Shown here: piece by piece, positions 25,515 through 34,534 of the stretch
Layout of the letters: each line of letters opens with the position of its first letter
Numbering within the stretch: position 1 is the stretch's first letter
Assembly: GCF_022664435.1 (NCBI RefSeq)
Contig: NZ_JAKREU010000001.1
Span: 744,001-808,000 of the forward strand
DNA length: 64,000 nt
Origin: Sphingomonas panni
GTDB taxonomy: Bacteria; Pseudomonadota; Alphaproteobacteria; Sphingomonadales; Sphingomonadaceae
Reading direction: 5' to 3'
Program-made: the position numbers and the translations under genes
Notes under the pieces: generated by a model
Database searches by the model: none
What the model was told of the DNA's origin: nothing
Seen by the model: only the letters and a program-made list of their open reading frames with translations

Positions 25515-26543
25515 TCAGGCCGCCCGCTTCTCCAGCGCCTGCGCCGCTTCGGCCATCAGCGTGGCGATGATCTCGGCCGCCGGTTCTTCCTTCGTCACCA
25601 TGCCGACCGACTGGCCGGCCATCAGGCTGCCATGCTCGACATCGCCGTCGATCACCGCCCGGCGCAGCGCGCCCGCCCAATAATGTTCGATCTGCAACTG
25701 CGCCTCGGCCATCGCCACGCCGCCCTCGTCCAGCATCTGTGCGACCTCGCGCTGCTTGGCGGTGAACAGCTCGCCCCCGGCATTCTTGAGCGCACGCACC
25801 GGGATGACCGGCAGGCGCGGGTCGATCTGGACGCTCGCCACCGCATCCCGCGCCGACGCGCGCAGGAACGCCTTCTTGAACGCCGGATGCGCGATCGATT
25901 CGGTCGCACAGACGAATCGCGTGCCGAGCTGGACGCCCGACGCCCCCATGTCGAGATAGCCGGCGATCGCCTCGCCCCGGCCGATCCCGCCCGCGACGAA
26001 CACCGGCACCTGCTCCGCGACCTCGGGCAGCATCTCTTGCGCGAGCACGCTGGTAGAGACGGGGCCGATATGGCCGCCGGCCTCCATCCCCTCGATCACC
26101 AGCGCGTCGGCGCCGCTGCGGATCAGCTTCTTGGCGAGCGCCAGCGCGGGGGCGAAGGCGATGACCTTGGCCCGGGTCGCCTTGATCGCCTCCAGCGACC
26201 CCTTGGGCGGCAGGCCACCCGCCAGCACGACATGGGTGACGCCGTGCCGGCCGCACACCTCGATCAGGTCGAACAGCGCCGGGTGCATCGTAATCAGGTT
26301 CACGCCGAACGGCTTGTCCGTCAGCGCCTTGGTCGCCGCGATCTCGGCATCCAGCAGCTCGGGCGTCATCGCGCCGCACGCGATCACGCCGAACCCGCCG
26401 GCGTTGGAGATGGCGGCTACCAGGTTGCGTTCGGACACCCACGACATCGCGCCACACAGGATCGCGGTCTCGGAGCCAAGGAATTCACAGCCGCGCGCCA
26501 TGCGGCGCTGGAGGCGCTCGGCGCCGATCGATGCGTTGGTCAT
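25515..26543 (-). CDS. NAD(P)H-dependent flavin oxidoreductase, nitronate monooxygenase family
   Basis: The product is 342 residues with the FMN-binding TIM barrel of the 2-nitropropane dioxygenase family. Conserved segments are an early CGAMSWVSERNLVAAISNAGGFGVIACG, the GMEAGGHIGP turn, VFVAGGIGRGEAIAGYLDMGASGVQLGTRF for FMN phosphate binding, and KKAFLRA. Members oxidise alkyl nitronates or act as enoyl reductases, so the exact reaction is open. It is divergent from yjbQ. Confidence 0.9.
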   Translation of the reverse strand: MTNASIGAERLQRRMARGCEFLGSETAILCGAMSWVSERNLVAAISNAGGFGVIACGAMTPELLDAEIAATKALTDKPFGVNLITMHPALFDLIEVCGRHGVTHVVLAGGLPPKGSLEAIKATRAKVIAFAPALALAKKLIRSGADALVIEGMEAGGHIGPVSTSVLAQEMLPEVAEQVPVFVAGGIGRGEAIAGYLDMGASGVQLGTRFVCATESIAHPAFKKAFLRASARDAVASVQIDPRLPVIPVRALKNAGGELFTAKQREVAQMLDEGGVAMAEAQLQIEHYWAGALRRAVIDGDVEHGSLMAGQSVGMVTKEEPAAEIIATLMAEAAQALEKRAA

Positions 26544-26587
26544 GGCCCCGCCTAGCGCGGGGCGATGGCTTCGGGCAAGCAGGGACG

Positions 26588-27007
26588 ATGATGCGACAGG
26601 AACATGGCGAACTGGTGGTGACCACCAACGGGCAGGGGCTGGTGCTGATCACGGGGCAGGTACGCCACTGGGTCGAATCGACCGGCATCGCCAGCGGGCT
26701 GCTGACCCTGTTCTGCCGCCACACCTCCGCCTCGCTGCTGGTGCAGGAAAATGCGAGCGAAGCGGCACGCGACGACCTCGAACGCTATTTCCGCCACATT
26801 GCCCCGGAAAGCGACCGCTATGCCCATGACGAGGAAGGGCCGGACGACATGCCCGCGCACCTGCGCACCGCGCTGACCGACATATCGCTGTCGATTCCGG
26901 TGATCGGCCATCGCCCCGTGCTGGGCACGTGGCAGGGCATCTACCTGTTCGAACACCGTAGAGCTGCCCACCGCCGGCGGATCGCGGTGCATTTGATGGG
27001 CGAATGA
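26588..27007 (+). CDS. YjbQ family protein (secondary thiamine-phosphate synthase enzyme)
   Basis: The product is 139 residues, a complete YjbQ domain. The conserved HTSASLLVQENA segment, then ALTDISLSIPVIGHRPVLGTWQGIYLFEHR, hold the His and Glu residues of the presumed active site. The family is named for a weak secondary thiamine-phosphate synthase activity; the true function is unknown. Two adjacent ATG codons (26588 and 26591) are both possible starts. Confidence 0.92.
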   Translation: MMRQEHGELVVTTNGQGLVLITGQVRHWVESTGIASGLLTLFCRHTSASLLVQENASEAARDDLERYFRHIAPESDRYAHDEEGPDDMPAHLRTALTDISLSIPVIGHRPVLGTWQGIYLFEHRRAAHRRRIAVHLMGE

Positions 27008-27130
27008 AGATCCTGCCCGGCACGGGGAGGGGGTATCCGACGACGAAACGCTGGCGACGAACCACTTTCCTACAAACACCCAGCCTGCCAAGCTGGCGAA
27101 GCTCTTTCTCGCCGTAGCATCCGTACCCCC

Positions 27131-27159
27131 CGTCACCCCGGATCGAGTCCGGGGTGACG
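27131..27159. repeat. Solitary family U hairpin; gap 27008-27332 otherwise without a gene
   Basis: CGTCACCCCGGA pairs perfectly with TCCGGGGTGACG over a TCGAG loop. It may terminate both yjbQ and lysC, which converge here. The remainder of the 325-bp gap is less GC-rich than its surroundings near 27220-27310 and shows no coding pattern or recognisable RNA. Confidence 0.75.
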
Positions 27160-27332
27160 ATCAGAGGTGCTAAACCTCAATCACCGCGCCCGGTGTCAAC
27201 TTCCACGCAGACCGCGCTCGCGTGACCCACCCACAAACTACTGCAAAGCAACGATAATCCACAAAACAACAGGACGCCGAAGCCTCTTGAAAACTTCGAC
27301 GCCCCGTAACCTTCGCAACCTTTGGCGGGGGA

Positions 27333-28580
27333 TTACCCCTCCGCGTCCAGCCCATAGGCGGTGTGCAGCACGCGCACCGCCAGTTCGGTATAATCCTCTT
27401 CGATCAGCACGCTGACCTTGATCTCCGACGTGGTGATCGCCTGGATGTTGATGCCGCGATCGGCCAGCGCGGTGAACATGGTGGAGGCGACGCCGGCATG
27501 GCTGCGCATCCCCACGCCGACCACCGACACCTTGGCGACGCGGGTGTCGTGCAGCACCTTCTGGAAGCCGATGTCGCTCTTCGCCTTTTCCAGCGTGTCG
27601 AGCGCACGGGCCAGTTCCGCCGACGGAACGGTGAAGGTCACGTCGGTCGATCCGGTCGAATGGGCGATGTTCTGCACGATCATGTCGACGTTGATCCCGG
27701 CGCCGGCCAGCGGCGCGAAGATCGATGCCACCGCGCCGGGGCGGTCGGGCACCGCGACCAGCGTGATCTTCGCCTCGTTCTTGTCGTGGGCGATACCGGT
27801 GATGAGCTGCCGTTCCATGTCCGTCACTTCCTCTTCGCCGACGATCAGCGTTCCACGATAACCATCCTCGTCGCGGCTATCGTCGAACGACGACAGCACG
27901 CGCACGCGGACCTTTTCCTTCATTGCCAGCCCGACCGAACGGGTCTGCAGCACCTTCGCACCCACCGAGGCGAGTTCGAGCATTTCCTCGTACGTCACCC
28001 GCGCCAGCTTGCGCGCGCGCGGCACGATGCGCGGGTCGGTGGTATAGACGCCGTCGACATCGGTGTAGATGTCGCAGCGGTCGGCCTGCATCGCCGCCGC
28101 CATCGCCACCGCCGACGTATCCGACCCGCCGCGGCCCAGCGTGGTGATGCGGTTGGCATCGGTCACGCCCTGGAATCCGGGGATCACCGCCACCTCGCCC
28201 TTCGCCAGCGACTCGTCGAGTGCGGTCGTGTCGATCGATTCGATCCGCGCGGTCGCGTGCGCGTCGCTGGTGCGGATCGGCAGCTGCCAGCCGAGCCACG
28301 AGCGCGCCGGTACGCCGATCGCCTGCAATGCGATGGCCAAGAGGCCGCTGGTCACCTGCTCGCCCGACGACACCACCGCATCATATTCGCGCGGGTCGTA
28401 CAGGGCGGACGCCTCGCGACAGAAGCCGACCAGCCGGTCGGTATCGCCCGCCATGGCGGATACGACCACCGCGACCTGGTTGCCGGCCTCGACCTCGCGC
28501 TTCACCCGCTGGGCGACGTTGCGAATGCGTTCGATCCCCGCCATCGAGGTGCCACCGAACTTCATCACGATCCGCGCCAT
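27333..28580 (-). CDS. lysC: Aspartate kinase
   Basis: LysC phosphorylates aspartate, the first step to Lys, Thr, Met and diaminopimelate. The product is 415 residues from MARIVMKFGGTSMAG; a Met four codons earlier (28592) is also possible. The KFGGTS motif is at the N-terminus, the SSGEQVTSGLLA and TTLGRGGSDTSAVA nucleotide and substrate segments follow, and two ACT domains fill the C-terminal 150 residues (GAVASIFAPLAGAGINVDMI; SHAGVASTMFTALADRGINI). The tandem ACT layout predicts feedback control by Lys and/or Thr. It is divergent from ubiG, 53 bp apart. Confidence 0.96.
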   Translation of the reverse strand: MARIVMKFGGTSMAGIERIRNVAQRVKREVEAGNQVAVVVSAMAGDTDRLVGFCREASALYDPREYDAVVSSGEQVTSGLLAIALQAIGVPARSWLGWQLPIRTSDAHATARIESIDTTALDESLAKGEVAVIPGFQGVTDANRITTLGRGGSDTSAVAMAAAMQADRCDIYTDVDGVYTTDPRIVPRARKLARVTYEEMLELASVGAKVLQTRSVGLAMKEKVRVRVLSSFDDSRDEDGYRGTLIVGEEEVTDMERQLITGIAHDKNEAKITLVAVPDRPGAVASIFAPLAGAGINVDMIVQNIAHSTGSTDVTFTVPSAELARALDTLEKAKSDIGFQKVLHDTRVAKVSVVGVGMRSHAGVASTMFTALADRGINIQAITTSEIKVSVLIEEDYTELAVRVLHTAYGLDAEG

Positions 28581-28633
28581 GCGTTTTGCCATTCATCCTT
28601 GGGGGGAATGGCGGCGGCTGATAGGAGAGCGCC

Positions 28634-29401
28634 ATGACGAACGCAAGCGAAGCAATCTTTATGTCGCAAAATCCTGCCTCCGCGCAATCAAGCATCGTGG
28701 CGCGAGAAGCGGCGCATTTCGGCGAGCTGGCCGCCGATTGGTGGAACCCGAAGGGCAGCTCGGCGATGCTCCACCGGCTGAATCCGGTGCGGCTGGCCTT
28801 CGTGCGCGCCGCAATCGATTCGCATTGGGACGGCGATACGGCGGGCTTCACCCCGCTGACCGGCAGGACCGTCCTCGATGTCGGCTGCGGCGCGGGGCTG
28901 CTCGCCGAACCGCTCGCGCGGCTGGGCGGGCAGGTGACCGGCGTCGACGCCGCGCCCGAGAATATCGGTGCCGCCGCGGCCCATGCCGCACTGACCGGCC
29001 TGTCGATCGAGTATCTGGCGGGCGGTGTGGAGGCGATCGCCGGGCGGCAGTTCGATCTGGTCACGTCGCTGGAGGTGATCGAGCATGTCGCCGACCCCGC
29101 CGCCTTTGCCCGCGGACTAGCCGATGCCGTGGCGCCGGGCGGCCTGCTGGTCGTCTCGACGCCCAACCGCACCGCGCTGTCGCGGCTGGCGATGATTACC
29201 GTTGCCGAAGGGATGGGCATGATCCCGCGCGGCACGCACGACTGGGACCGGTTCCTCACCCCGCCGGAACTGACCGCGCATCTGGCGGCCGCCGGGATGA
29301 GGGTGTCGCCGCCCAGCGGCCTGTCCTTCTCGGCGGCGCGCGGCTTCACCCTGTCGGACGATATTTCGCTCGACTATTTCCTGACGGCGACGCGGGACTG
29401 A
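28634..29401 (+). CDS. ubiG: Ubiquinone biosynthesis O-methyltransferase
   Basis: UbiG performs the two O-methylations of ubiquinone synthesis with SAM. The product is 255 residues. The N-terminal AREAAHFGELAADWWNPKG and LHRLNPVRLAF segments are diagnostic for UbiG, the SAM loop VLDVGCGAGLL is at 80-90, and EVIEHVADPAAFA and VSTPNRT follow. The start ATG 28634 has an AGGAGA ribosome binding site, so the internal Met at residue 10 is less likely. It is next to lysC, not to other ubi genes. Confidence 0.95.
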   Translation: MTNASEAIFMSQNPASAQSSIVAREAAHFGELAADWWNPKGSSAMLHRLNPVRLAFVRAAIDSHWDGDTAGFTPLTGRTVLDVGCGAGLLAEPLARLGGQVTGVDAAPENIGAAAAHAALTGLSIEYLAGGVEAIAGRQFDLVTSLEVIEHVADPAAFARGLADAVAPGGLLVVSTPNRTALSRLAMITVAEGMGMIPRGTHDWDRFLTPPELTAHLAAAGMRVSPPSGLSFSAARGFTLSDDISLDYFLTATRD

Positions 29402-29419
29402 TCCTCGACACGATCTACC

Positions 29420-29502
29420 CGTCACCCCAGCGAAGGCTGGGGTCTCCAGCGGCTCTAGCGGCGTGCTACAACCGGGAGGCCCCAGCCTGCGCTGGGGCGA
29501 CG
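29420..29502. repeat. Family S palindromic repeat, copy 1
   Basis: The arms CGTCACCCCAGCGAAGGCTG and CAGCCTGCGCTGGGGCGACG form hairpins and pair with each other, with a GGTCTCC / GGAGGCC inner pair and a variable centre. Five more copies are at 43729, 54116, 58361, 60323 and 61514. It lies between two converging genes. Confidence 0.9.
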
Positions 29503-29530
29503 TTCGTGGCAGGCGATCAGCCTGCGGCGC

Positions 29531-30073
29531 TCACTTCTTGTCGAGGTTGATGACGAACATCGGCCCGAATTCGAACACCTGCTTGCCCGTCGCCAGTTGC
29601 AGCGACGCCATCAGCTCGCCCGCGGCATAGTCGCGATCGGCCTTGCCGGCGACCTGGTGGAACTCGAACGTCTCGCCGACCTCGATCGGTCCGCCGATCA
29701 CCTGCGAATAGGGTTCCTTGTTCAGCTGGATCCCCGCCACCGCGATCCGCGCCTTGGTGCCAGGGGCCATGCCATGGGCGCGCGCGTGGAAGGCGAGGAC
29801 GAGGCGATCGCCCTTCGCCACCGGTGCGTTGGTCGGCGACTGAAGCTGGATCTTCCACGCATCCTTGTCCGCCCCCGGAATGGCGAGGCGGATCACCTTG
29901 CCGCCATCGACCTCCTTGACGCGCGTCAGCGGCGGCTTGGGCAGGCCATAGACGTTCAGGCTCGCGGGCAGCGGCGCGTTGATGACCTTAGCGGCGAAAT
30001 CCTCGGCGCTCTGCGCGACGACCGGCGCGGCGACCATGGCGACCAACGCGGCCGCCATCCAGCTCTTGTGCAT
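29531..30073 (-). CDS. Secreted protein of unknown function, possible carbohydrate-binding-like fold
   Basis: The product is 180 residues from ATG 30073, with a signal peptide ending near VVAQSA. The mature part is beta-rich. Segments such as AWKIQLQSPTNAPVAKGDRLVLAFHARA recall the CBM4/9-like modules, where a phrase about working on small aromatic-lined sheets follows a Trp, but I do not recognise a named family and do not assign a function. An upstream in-frame start is rejected because it would put 17 polar residues before the signal peptide. Confidence 0.7.
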   Translation of the reverse strand: MHKSWMAAALVAMVAAPVVAQSAEDFAAKVINAPLPASLNVYGLPKPPLTRVKEVDGGKVIRLAIPGADKDAWKIQLQSPTNAPVAKGDRLVLAFHARAHGMAPGTKARIAVAGIQLNKEPYSQVIGGPIEVGETFEFHQVAGKADRDYAAGELMASLQLATGKQVFEFGPMFVINLDKK

Positions 30074-30189
30074 AACCCCTCCCAAGGCATTGTCTGATGC
30101 ATTTGCGCGGTGGATCGTATCCATAATTCCGCACGACCGTCAACGTTGTCAGAAATTGCATTCGATGCGTGGCACGCCATGTGAAGAGG

Positions 30190-30609
30190 ATGCCCGATCC
30201 GCTCGCCCGCTTCGTCGATGCCCAGCGCGGCAGCTATGCCACCGCCCTCGCCGAACTGCGTAGTGGCGCAAAGCGCAGCCATTGGATGTGGTACGTCTTC
30301 CCGCAGATTGCCGGGCTGGGGTCGAGTGCGATGGCGCGGACCTATGCCCTTGCCGATCTGCCGGAGGCGCGGGCCTATCTCGCCCATCCGGTGCTGGGCG
30401 CGCGGCTGCTCGAATCGGTGGATGCGCTGCTGGAGCATCGGGGCGATGACATTGCCGCGATCCTTGGTGGCATCGACGCGATGAAGCTGCGTTCGTCGAT
30501 GACCCTGTTCGAGATTGCGGCCAATGGTGCGGAGCCGCGCTTCGCCGCGATCCTCGACGGATTCTACGCCGGTGAGCGCGACCACGCGACGCTACGTCTG
30601 CTCGGCTAG
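30190..30609 (+). CDS. DUF1810 family protein
   Basis: The product is 139 residues from ATG 30190 (MPDPLARFVDAQ), which matches the usual start of the family; GTG codons at 30169 and 30181 are alternatives. Conserved residues are LRSGAKRSHWMWYVFPQIAGLG, HPVLGARLLE and KLRSSMTLFE. The function is unknown; it is small, soluble and helical, without signal peptide. Its 3' end overlaps the convergent DUF6508-like gene by 18 bp. Confidence 0.9.
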   Translation: MPDPLARFVDAQRGSYATALAELRSGAKRSHWMWYVFPQIAGLGSSAMARTYALADLPEARAYLAHPVLGARLLESVDALLEHRGDDIAAILGGIDAMKLRSSMTLFEIAANGAEPRFAAILDGFYAGERDHATLRLLG

Positions 30610-31008
30610 CACCGCCATCCGCCGGGCGATGGCGGGCAGGGTGCCGTCGTCGAAGGCACCGGCAAGCAATCCCTCGCTGAACCGGTCGCCCCGGATCAGG
30701 GCCGTCAGCAGTTGCGCCAGGCGTCCGATGTCGGTGAAGGCGATGTGCGACGGATCGTCCCGCAGCACGTGGTAGTCTGGTCCGGCAGCAAAGTCGGACC
30801 ATGCGATATCGGGGCGGACCCAATGCGCGGCATAGGTGGCAGCGACGAACGCTCCCGCCTCTGGTGACAGCTGGTAATAGGGCATCTGCACCACGCCATC
30901 ACGCGACTCGCCGCCGCTCCACGATCCGAAGACGAACCCCGCTGTATCGAACACCGCCGCAAAGGGCGCGAGCGGGACGGGATCGGGGAGCGGCGGCTGG
31001 CCGATCAC
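30592..31008 (-). CDS. Small protein, DUF6508-like
   Basis: The product is 138 residues from a GTG start that overlaps the stop of the sugar dehydrogenase gene (GTGA), which fixes the start. The C-terminal segment LLTALIRGDRFSEGLLAGAFDDGTL followed by a helix matches the pattern I associate with DUF6508 (a conserved RG-x-RF-x-x-G turn). The function is unknown. It shares a transcript with the dehydrogenase and overlaps the DUF1810 gene on the other strand. Confidence 0.65.
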   Translation of the reverse strand: MIGQPPLPDPVPLAPFAAVFDTAGFVFGSWSGGESRDGVVQMPYYQLSPEAGAFVAATYAAHWVRPDIAWSDFAAGPDYHVLRDDPSHIAFTDIGRLAQLLTALIRGDRFSEGLLAGAFDDGTLPAIARRMAVLAEQT

Positions 31009-32162
31009 CGCGGGGTCAGCTTCAGCAGCTTGGCGTTCGCCCCGTCCTGCAACAGCCAGATTGCGCCATCGGGCCCTTCCTCCACCTCGCGGATGCGCGC
31101 GTTCATCGGCCACTGGTCGCCCTTGGCGGCGTTGGTGCCGTTGACGTCGACCCGGACCAGCGCCTCGCTCGACAGGCCGCCGATGAACAGGTCGCCGGCA
31201 TATTGCGGGAACAGCTTGCCCGAATAGACGATCAGCCCACCGGGCGAGATCACCGGGTTCCACGCGACCTTGGGTGCCTCCAGATCGGGGCGGGTCGAAT
31301 GGCGCGGGATCGGGCGGCCGTCATAATGATCCCCCTCCGATACCAGAGGATAGCCATAGTTGCGGCCCGCGACGATCAGGTTGACCTCGTCGCCGCCCTT
31401 CGGCCCCATCTCCTGCTCCCAGAGATTGCCCTGCTTGTCGAACGCGATGCCCAGCAGGTTGCGATGGCCGTACGACCACACCGCCGGGTGGAAGCCCTTG
31501 GCGGTCAGACCCGGATCGCCCGCCGGCTTGCCGTCCAGCGTCAGGCGCAGCACCTTGCCCAGCGTTGCCTTGGGGTCCTGCGCCGGATCGAATTTCTGCC
31601 GTTCGCCATTGGTGAAGAACAGGTGCTGGCCATCGGGGGCAAAGGCGATGCGCCCCGAATAATGGCCGTCGCCGCTGACGAACGGGGTGGCGCGGAACAG
31701 TTCGGTGATGCCGGTCACCCGGTTGCCGTCGAGCACCCCGCGCGCCAGTACCACGCCCTTGCCGCCGTCGCCCGCGACCGAATAGCTCAGATACACCCGC
31801 CGGCTGCTGGCGAAGTCGGGGGCGAGGACCACGTCCATCAGCCCGCCCTGTCCGGCCGAGTCGACCGGAATCGTCGCGGCGGTGGTCTTCTGGCTGCCAT
31901 CGGCGCTGACCAGCACCAGCGTGCCGCCCTTTTCGGTCACCAGCATCCGCCCGTCGGGCAGGAAGGTCATCGCCCATGGTGCGTTGAAGGTCGCCACCTC
32001 GCGAGTCGCGAACGGCACGCCGCCGGTCGGCGTGGTGGCGGTCGGGGTAGGAGTCGGGGTGGCGGTCGGCGCAGGCGACACCGTGCCGGGCATATCGGCC
32101 CCGCCTCCATTGCACGCGACCAGCAACATCGCGGCGGGGATCAGCGCATGGATCGGCAGCAT
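31005..32162 (-). CDS. PQQ-dependent sugar dehydrogenase (glucose/sorbosone dehydrogenase family), lipoprotein
   Basis: The product is 385 residues. A lipobox LLVAC places Cys17 as the lipidated residue; a Pro/Thr-rich linker (30-46) follows. The rest is the six-bladed beta-propeller of the GSDH family (Asd/YliI-like): APWAMTFLPDGRMLVTEKGG, GLMDVVLAPDF, HYSGRIAFAPDGQHLFFTNGER, GHRNLLGIAFD and EEGPDGAIWLL. Such enzymes oxidise aldose sugars with PQQ in the periplasm. No PQQ synthesis genes are in the window. Confidence 0.9.
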   Translation of the reverse strand: MLPIHALIPAAMLLVACNGGGADMPGTVSPAPTATPTPTPTATTPTGGVPFATREVATFNAPWAMTFLPDGRMLVTEKGGTLVLVSADGSQKTTAATIPVDSAGQGGLMDVVLAPDFASSRRVYLSYSVAGDGGKGVVLARGVLDGNRVTGITELFRATPFVSGDGHYSGRIAFAPDGQHLFFTNGERQKFDPAQDPKATLGKVLRLTLDGKPAGDPGLTAKGFHPAVWSYGHRNLLGIAFDKQGNLWEQEMGPKGGDEVNLIVAGRNYGYPLVSEGDHYDGRPIPRHSTRPDLEAPKVAWNPVISPGGLIVYSGKLFPQYAGDLFIGGLSSEALVRVDVNGTNAAKGDQWPMNARIREVEEGPDGAIWLLQDGANAKLLKLTPR

Positions 32163-32235
32163 CGGGTAAATCCTCTCAAGAGCATCGTTCTTGCCTGCGG
32201 CAACGCGCCGCGGGGCGGGGGCGATCCGGTGCCCC

Positions 32236-32264
32236 TTGCCCGGACATGGTTTTTTACATATATG
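32236..32264 (+). promoter_or_regulatory. Candidate promoter of the rimP-nusA-infB operon
   Basis: TTGCCC (32236-32241) and TATATG (32259-32264) are spaced 17 bp apart, about 85 bp before rimP. The AT-rich run between them (GGTTTTTTACATATAT) stands out in this GC-rich sequence. A short imperfect hairpin CCGGTTCC / GGACCGG lies in the leader near 32300-32322. This is inferred from base patterns only. Confidence 0.4.
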
Positions 32265-32349
32265 GACGTTGCTTCCTCGACATCGTCAACGTGCCGAGGC
32301 CGGTTCCTTCCAGGACCGGCAACGAAGCGGCGCATCTGATGGAGACGGC

Positions 32350-32910
32350 ATGGCGGATATCGCCGAACTGACGCGACTGATCGAACCGGAGGCGAAGGCC
32401 CTGGGTTTCGCGCTCGTGCGCGTGAAGATGATGGGCGGCAAGTCGGACCCGACGCTGCAGATCATGGCCGAACGTCCCGACACGCGGCAGCTGACCATCG
32501 ACGACTGCGCCGAACTGTCGCGCCGTATCTCCGACCTGATGGACGAGAAGGACCCGATCGAGGAGGCCTATCGGCTGGAGGTTTCGTCGCCCGGCATCGA
32601 CCGGCCGCTGACGCGCCTCGCCGATTATGACGACTGGAAGGGGTTCGAGGCGCGCGTGACGCTCGACGCGCCGATCGACAATCGCAAGCAGCTGACCGGC
32701 ATCCTGCTGGGCACGGACGGCGACCAGGTCACCATCGACGTGCGCAAGCACAAGGCGATGACCGTGCCGTTCGCCGCGATCGTCGATGCGAAATTGCTCA
32801 TCACCGACGCCTTGCTGAAGGCGACCGCGCCGCTCTCCGCCGAGGGTGCCGACGAATTCGAAGACGAACCTGCCGACGACGAACCGGCTGACGCAGAAGG
32901 ACTGAACTGA
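32350..32910 (+). CDS. rimP: Ribosome maturation factor RimP
   Basis: RimP assists 30S subunit maturation. The product is 186 residues. The N-terminal domain contains LIEPEAKALGFALVRVK and LTIDDCAELSRRISDLMD, then the signature YRLEVSSPGIDRPL, and a C-terminal SH3-like domain (KQLTGILLGTDGDQVTIDV). An acidic tail ends the protein. nusA follows after one base. It is the first gene of the operon as expected. Confidence 0.97.
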   Translation: MADIAELTRLIEPEAKALGFALVRVKMMGGKSDPTLQIMAERPDTRQLTIDDCAELSRRISDLMDEKDPIEEAYRLEVSSPGIDRPLTRLADYDDWKGFEARVTLDAPIDNRKQLTGILLGTDGDQVTIDVRKHKAMTVPFAAIVDAKLLITDALLKATAPLSAEGADEFEDEPADDEPADAEGLN

Positions 32911-32911
32911 C

Positions 32912-34534
32912 ATGGCCACCGCCGTCACCGCCAACCGGGCGGAACTGATCGCGATCGCGAATTCGGTCGCATCGGAAAAGATGATCGACAAGGCCATCGT
33001 GATCGAGGCGATGGAAGACGCGATACAGCGCGCCGCCAAGACGCGCTACGGCTCGGAAAACGACATCCGCGCCAAGCTCGATCCGCAGACCGGCGACCTG
33101 CGCCTGTGGCGCGTGCTCGAAGTCGTCGAACTGGTCGACGATCACTTCAAGCAGATCGGTGAGAAGGACGCGCAGCGGCTGCAGAAGGGCGCGACCGTCG
33201 GCGACTATATCGTCGATCCGCTGCCCCCGATCGAATTCGGCCGCATCCAGGCGCAGGCATCCAAGCAGGTCATCCTCCAGAAGGTCCGCGACGCCGAGCG
33301 CGAGCGCCAGTTCGAGGAGTTCAAGGACCGCCAGGGCGAAATCATCACCGGCGTCGTCAAGCGCGTCGAATTCGGTCACGTCGTGGTCGATCTTGGCCGG
33401 GCGGAAGGCGTCATCCGTCGCGACCAGCAGATCCCGCGCGAAGCGGTCCGCGTCGGCGACCGCGTCCGCTCGCTGATCCTGAACGTGCGCCGCGAAAACC
33501 GTGGCCCGCAGATCTTCCTCAGCCGCGCGCACCCCGACTTCATGAAGAAGCTGTTCGCGCAGGAAGTCCCCGAAATCTACGACGGCATCATCGAGATCAA
33601 GGCAGCGGCCCGCGACCCCGGGTCGCGCGCCAAGATCGGCGTCATTTCGCATGACGGCTCGATCGATCCGGTCGGCGCGTGCGTCGGCATGAAGGGCAGC
33701 CGCGTGCAGGCCGTCGTGCAGGAAATGCAGGGCGAAAAGATCGACATCATCCCGTGGTCGCCCGACACCGCGACCTTCGTCGTCAACGCGCTGCAGCCCG
33801 CCAACGTGGCCCGCGTGGTGCTGGACGAGGAAGAGGACCGGATCGAGGTCGTCGTGCCCGACGATCAGCTCAGCCTCGCCATCGGTCGTCGCGGCCAGAA
33901 TGTCCGCTTGGCAAGCCAGCTGACCGGCAAGGCGATCGACATCCTGACCGAAGCCGATGCGTCGGAGAAGCGGCAGAAGGAATTCGTCGAACGCTCGGGC
34001 ATGTTCGAGAAGGAGCTGGACGTCGACGAGACGCTGGCGCAGCTGCTGGTCGCCGAAGGCTTCGGCGAACTCGAAGAAGTCGCCTATGTCGAGATCGACG
34101 AACTGGCGAGCATCGAAGGCTTCGACGAGGACCTCGCGCAGGAGCTGCAGAGCCGTGCGCAGGAAGCGATGGAGCGTCGCGAACAGGCGTCGCGCGAAGA
34201 GCGTACCGCATTGGGCGTCGAGGATGCGCTGGCCGAACTGCCGTACCTGACCGAAGCGATGCTGGTCACGCTCGGCAAGGCGGGCATCAAGACGCTCGAC
34301 GACCTCGCCGACCTCGCTACTGACGAACTGGTCGAAAAGAAGAAGGCCGAACCCCGCCGTCGCGGCGACGACGCCCCGAAGCGCGAAGCGCCCAAGGGCG
34401 GCATCCTCGCCGAATATGGCCTGAGCGACGAACAGGGGAACGAGATCATCATGGCTGCCCGCGCCCATTGGTTCGCCGATGAAGATGCGGCGACCGAGAC
34501 TTCGGAGGACGCCGTTGCGGAATCCGAACAATGA
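32912..34534 (+). CDS. nusA: Transcription termination/antitermination protein NusA
   Basis: NusA binds RNA polymerase and RNA to control pausing, termination and antitermination. The product is 540 residues. The N-terminal RNAP-binding domain spans about 1-130, an S1 domain about 140-200 (GEIITGVVKRVEFGHVVVDL), two KH domains about 210-345 (DPVGACVGMKGSRVQAV; LSLAIGRRGQNVRLASQLTG), and C-terminal acidic/helix-hairpin repeats follow. The gene overlaps the start region of ylxR. Confidence 0.97.
   Translation: MATAVTANRAELIAIANSVASEKMIDKAIVIEAMEDAIQRAAKTRYGSENDIRAKLDPQTGDLRLWRVLEVVELVDDHFKQIGEKDAQRLQKGATVGDYIVDPLPPIEFGRIQAQASKQVILQKVRDAERERQFEEFKDRQGEIITGVVKRVEFGHVVVDLGRAEGVIRRDQQIPREAVRVGDRVRSLILNVRRENRGPQIFLSRAHPDFMKKLFAQEVPEIYDGIIEIKAAARDPGSRAKIGVISHDGSIDPVGACVGMKGSRVQAVVQEMQGEKIDIIPWSPDTATFVVNALQPANVARVVLDEEEDRIEVVVPDDQLSLAIGRRGQNVRLASQLTGKAIDILTEADASEKRQKEFVERSGMFEKELDVDETLAQLLVAEGFGELEEVAYVEIDELASIEGFDEDLAQELQSRAQEAMERREQASREERTALGVEDALAELPYLTEAMLVTLGKAGIKTLDDLADLATDELVEKKKAEPRRRGDDAPKREAPKGGILAEYGLSDEQGNEIIMAARAHWFADEDAATETSEDAVAESEQ

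Noticed and set aside
27170..27332. A small gene in the AT-richer gap downstream of lysC
   Set aside because: The open frames are short, lack a ribosome binding site and look like no known protein.
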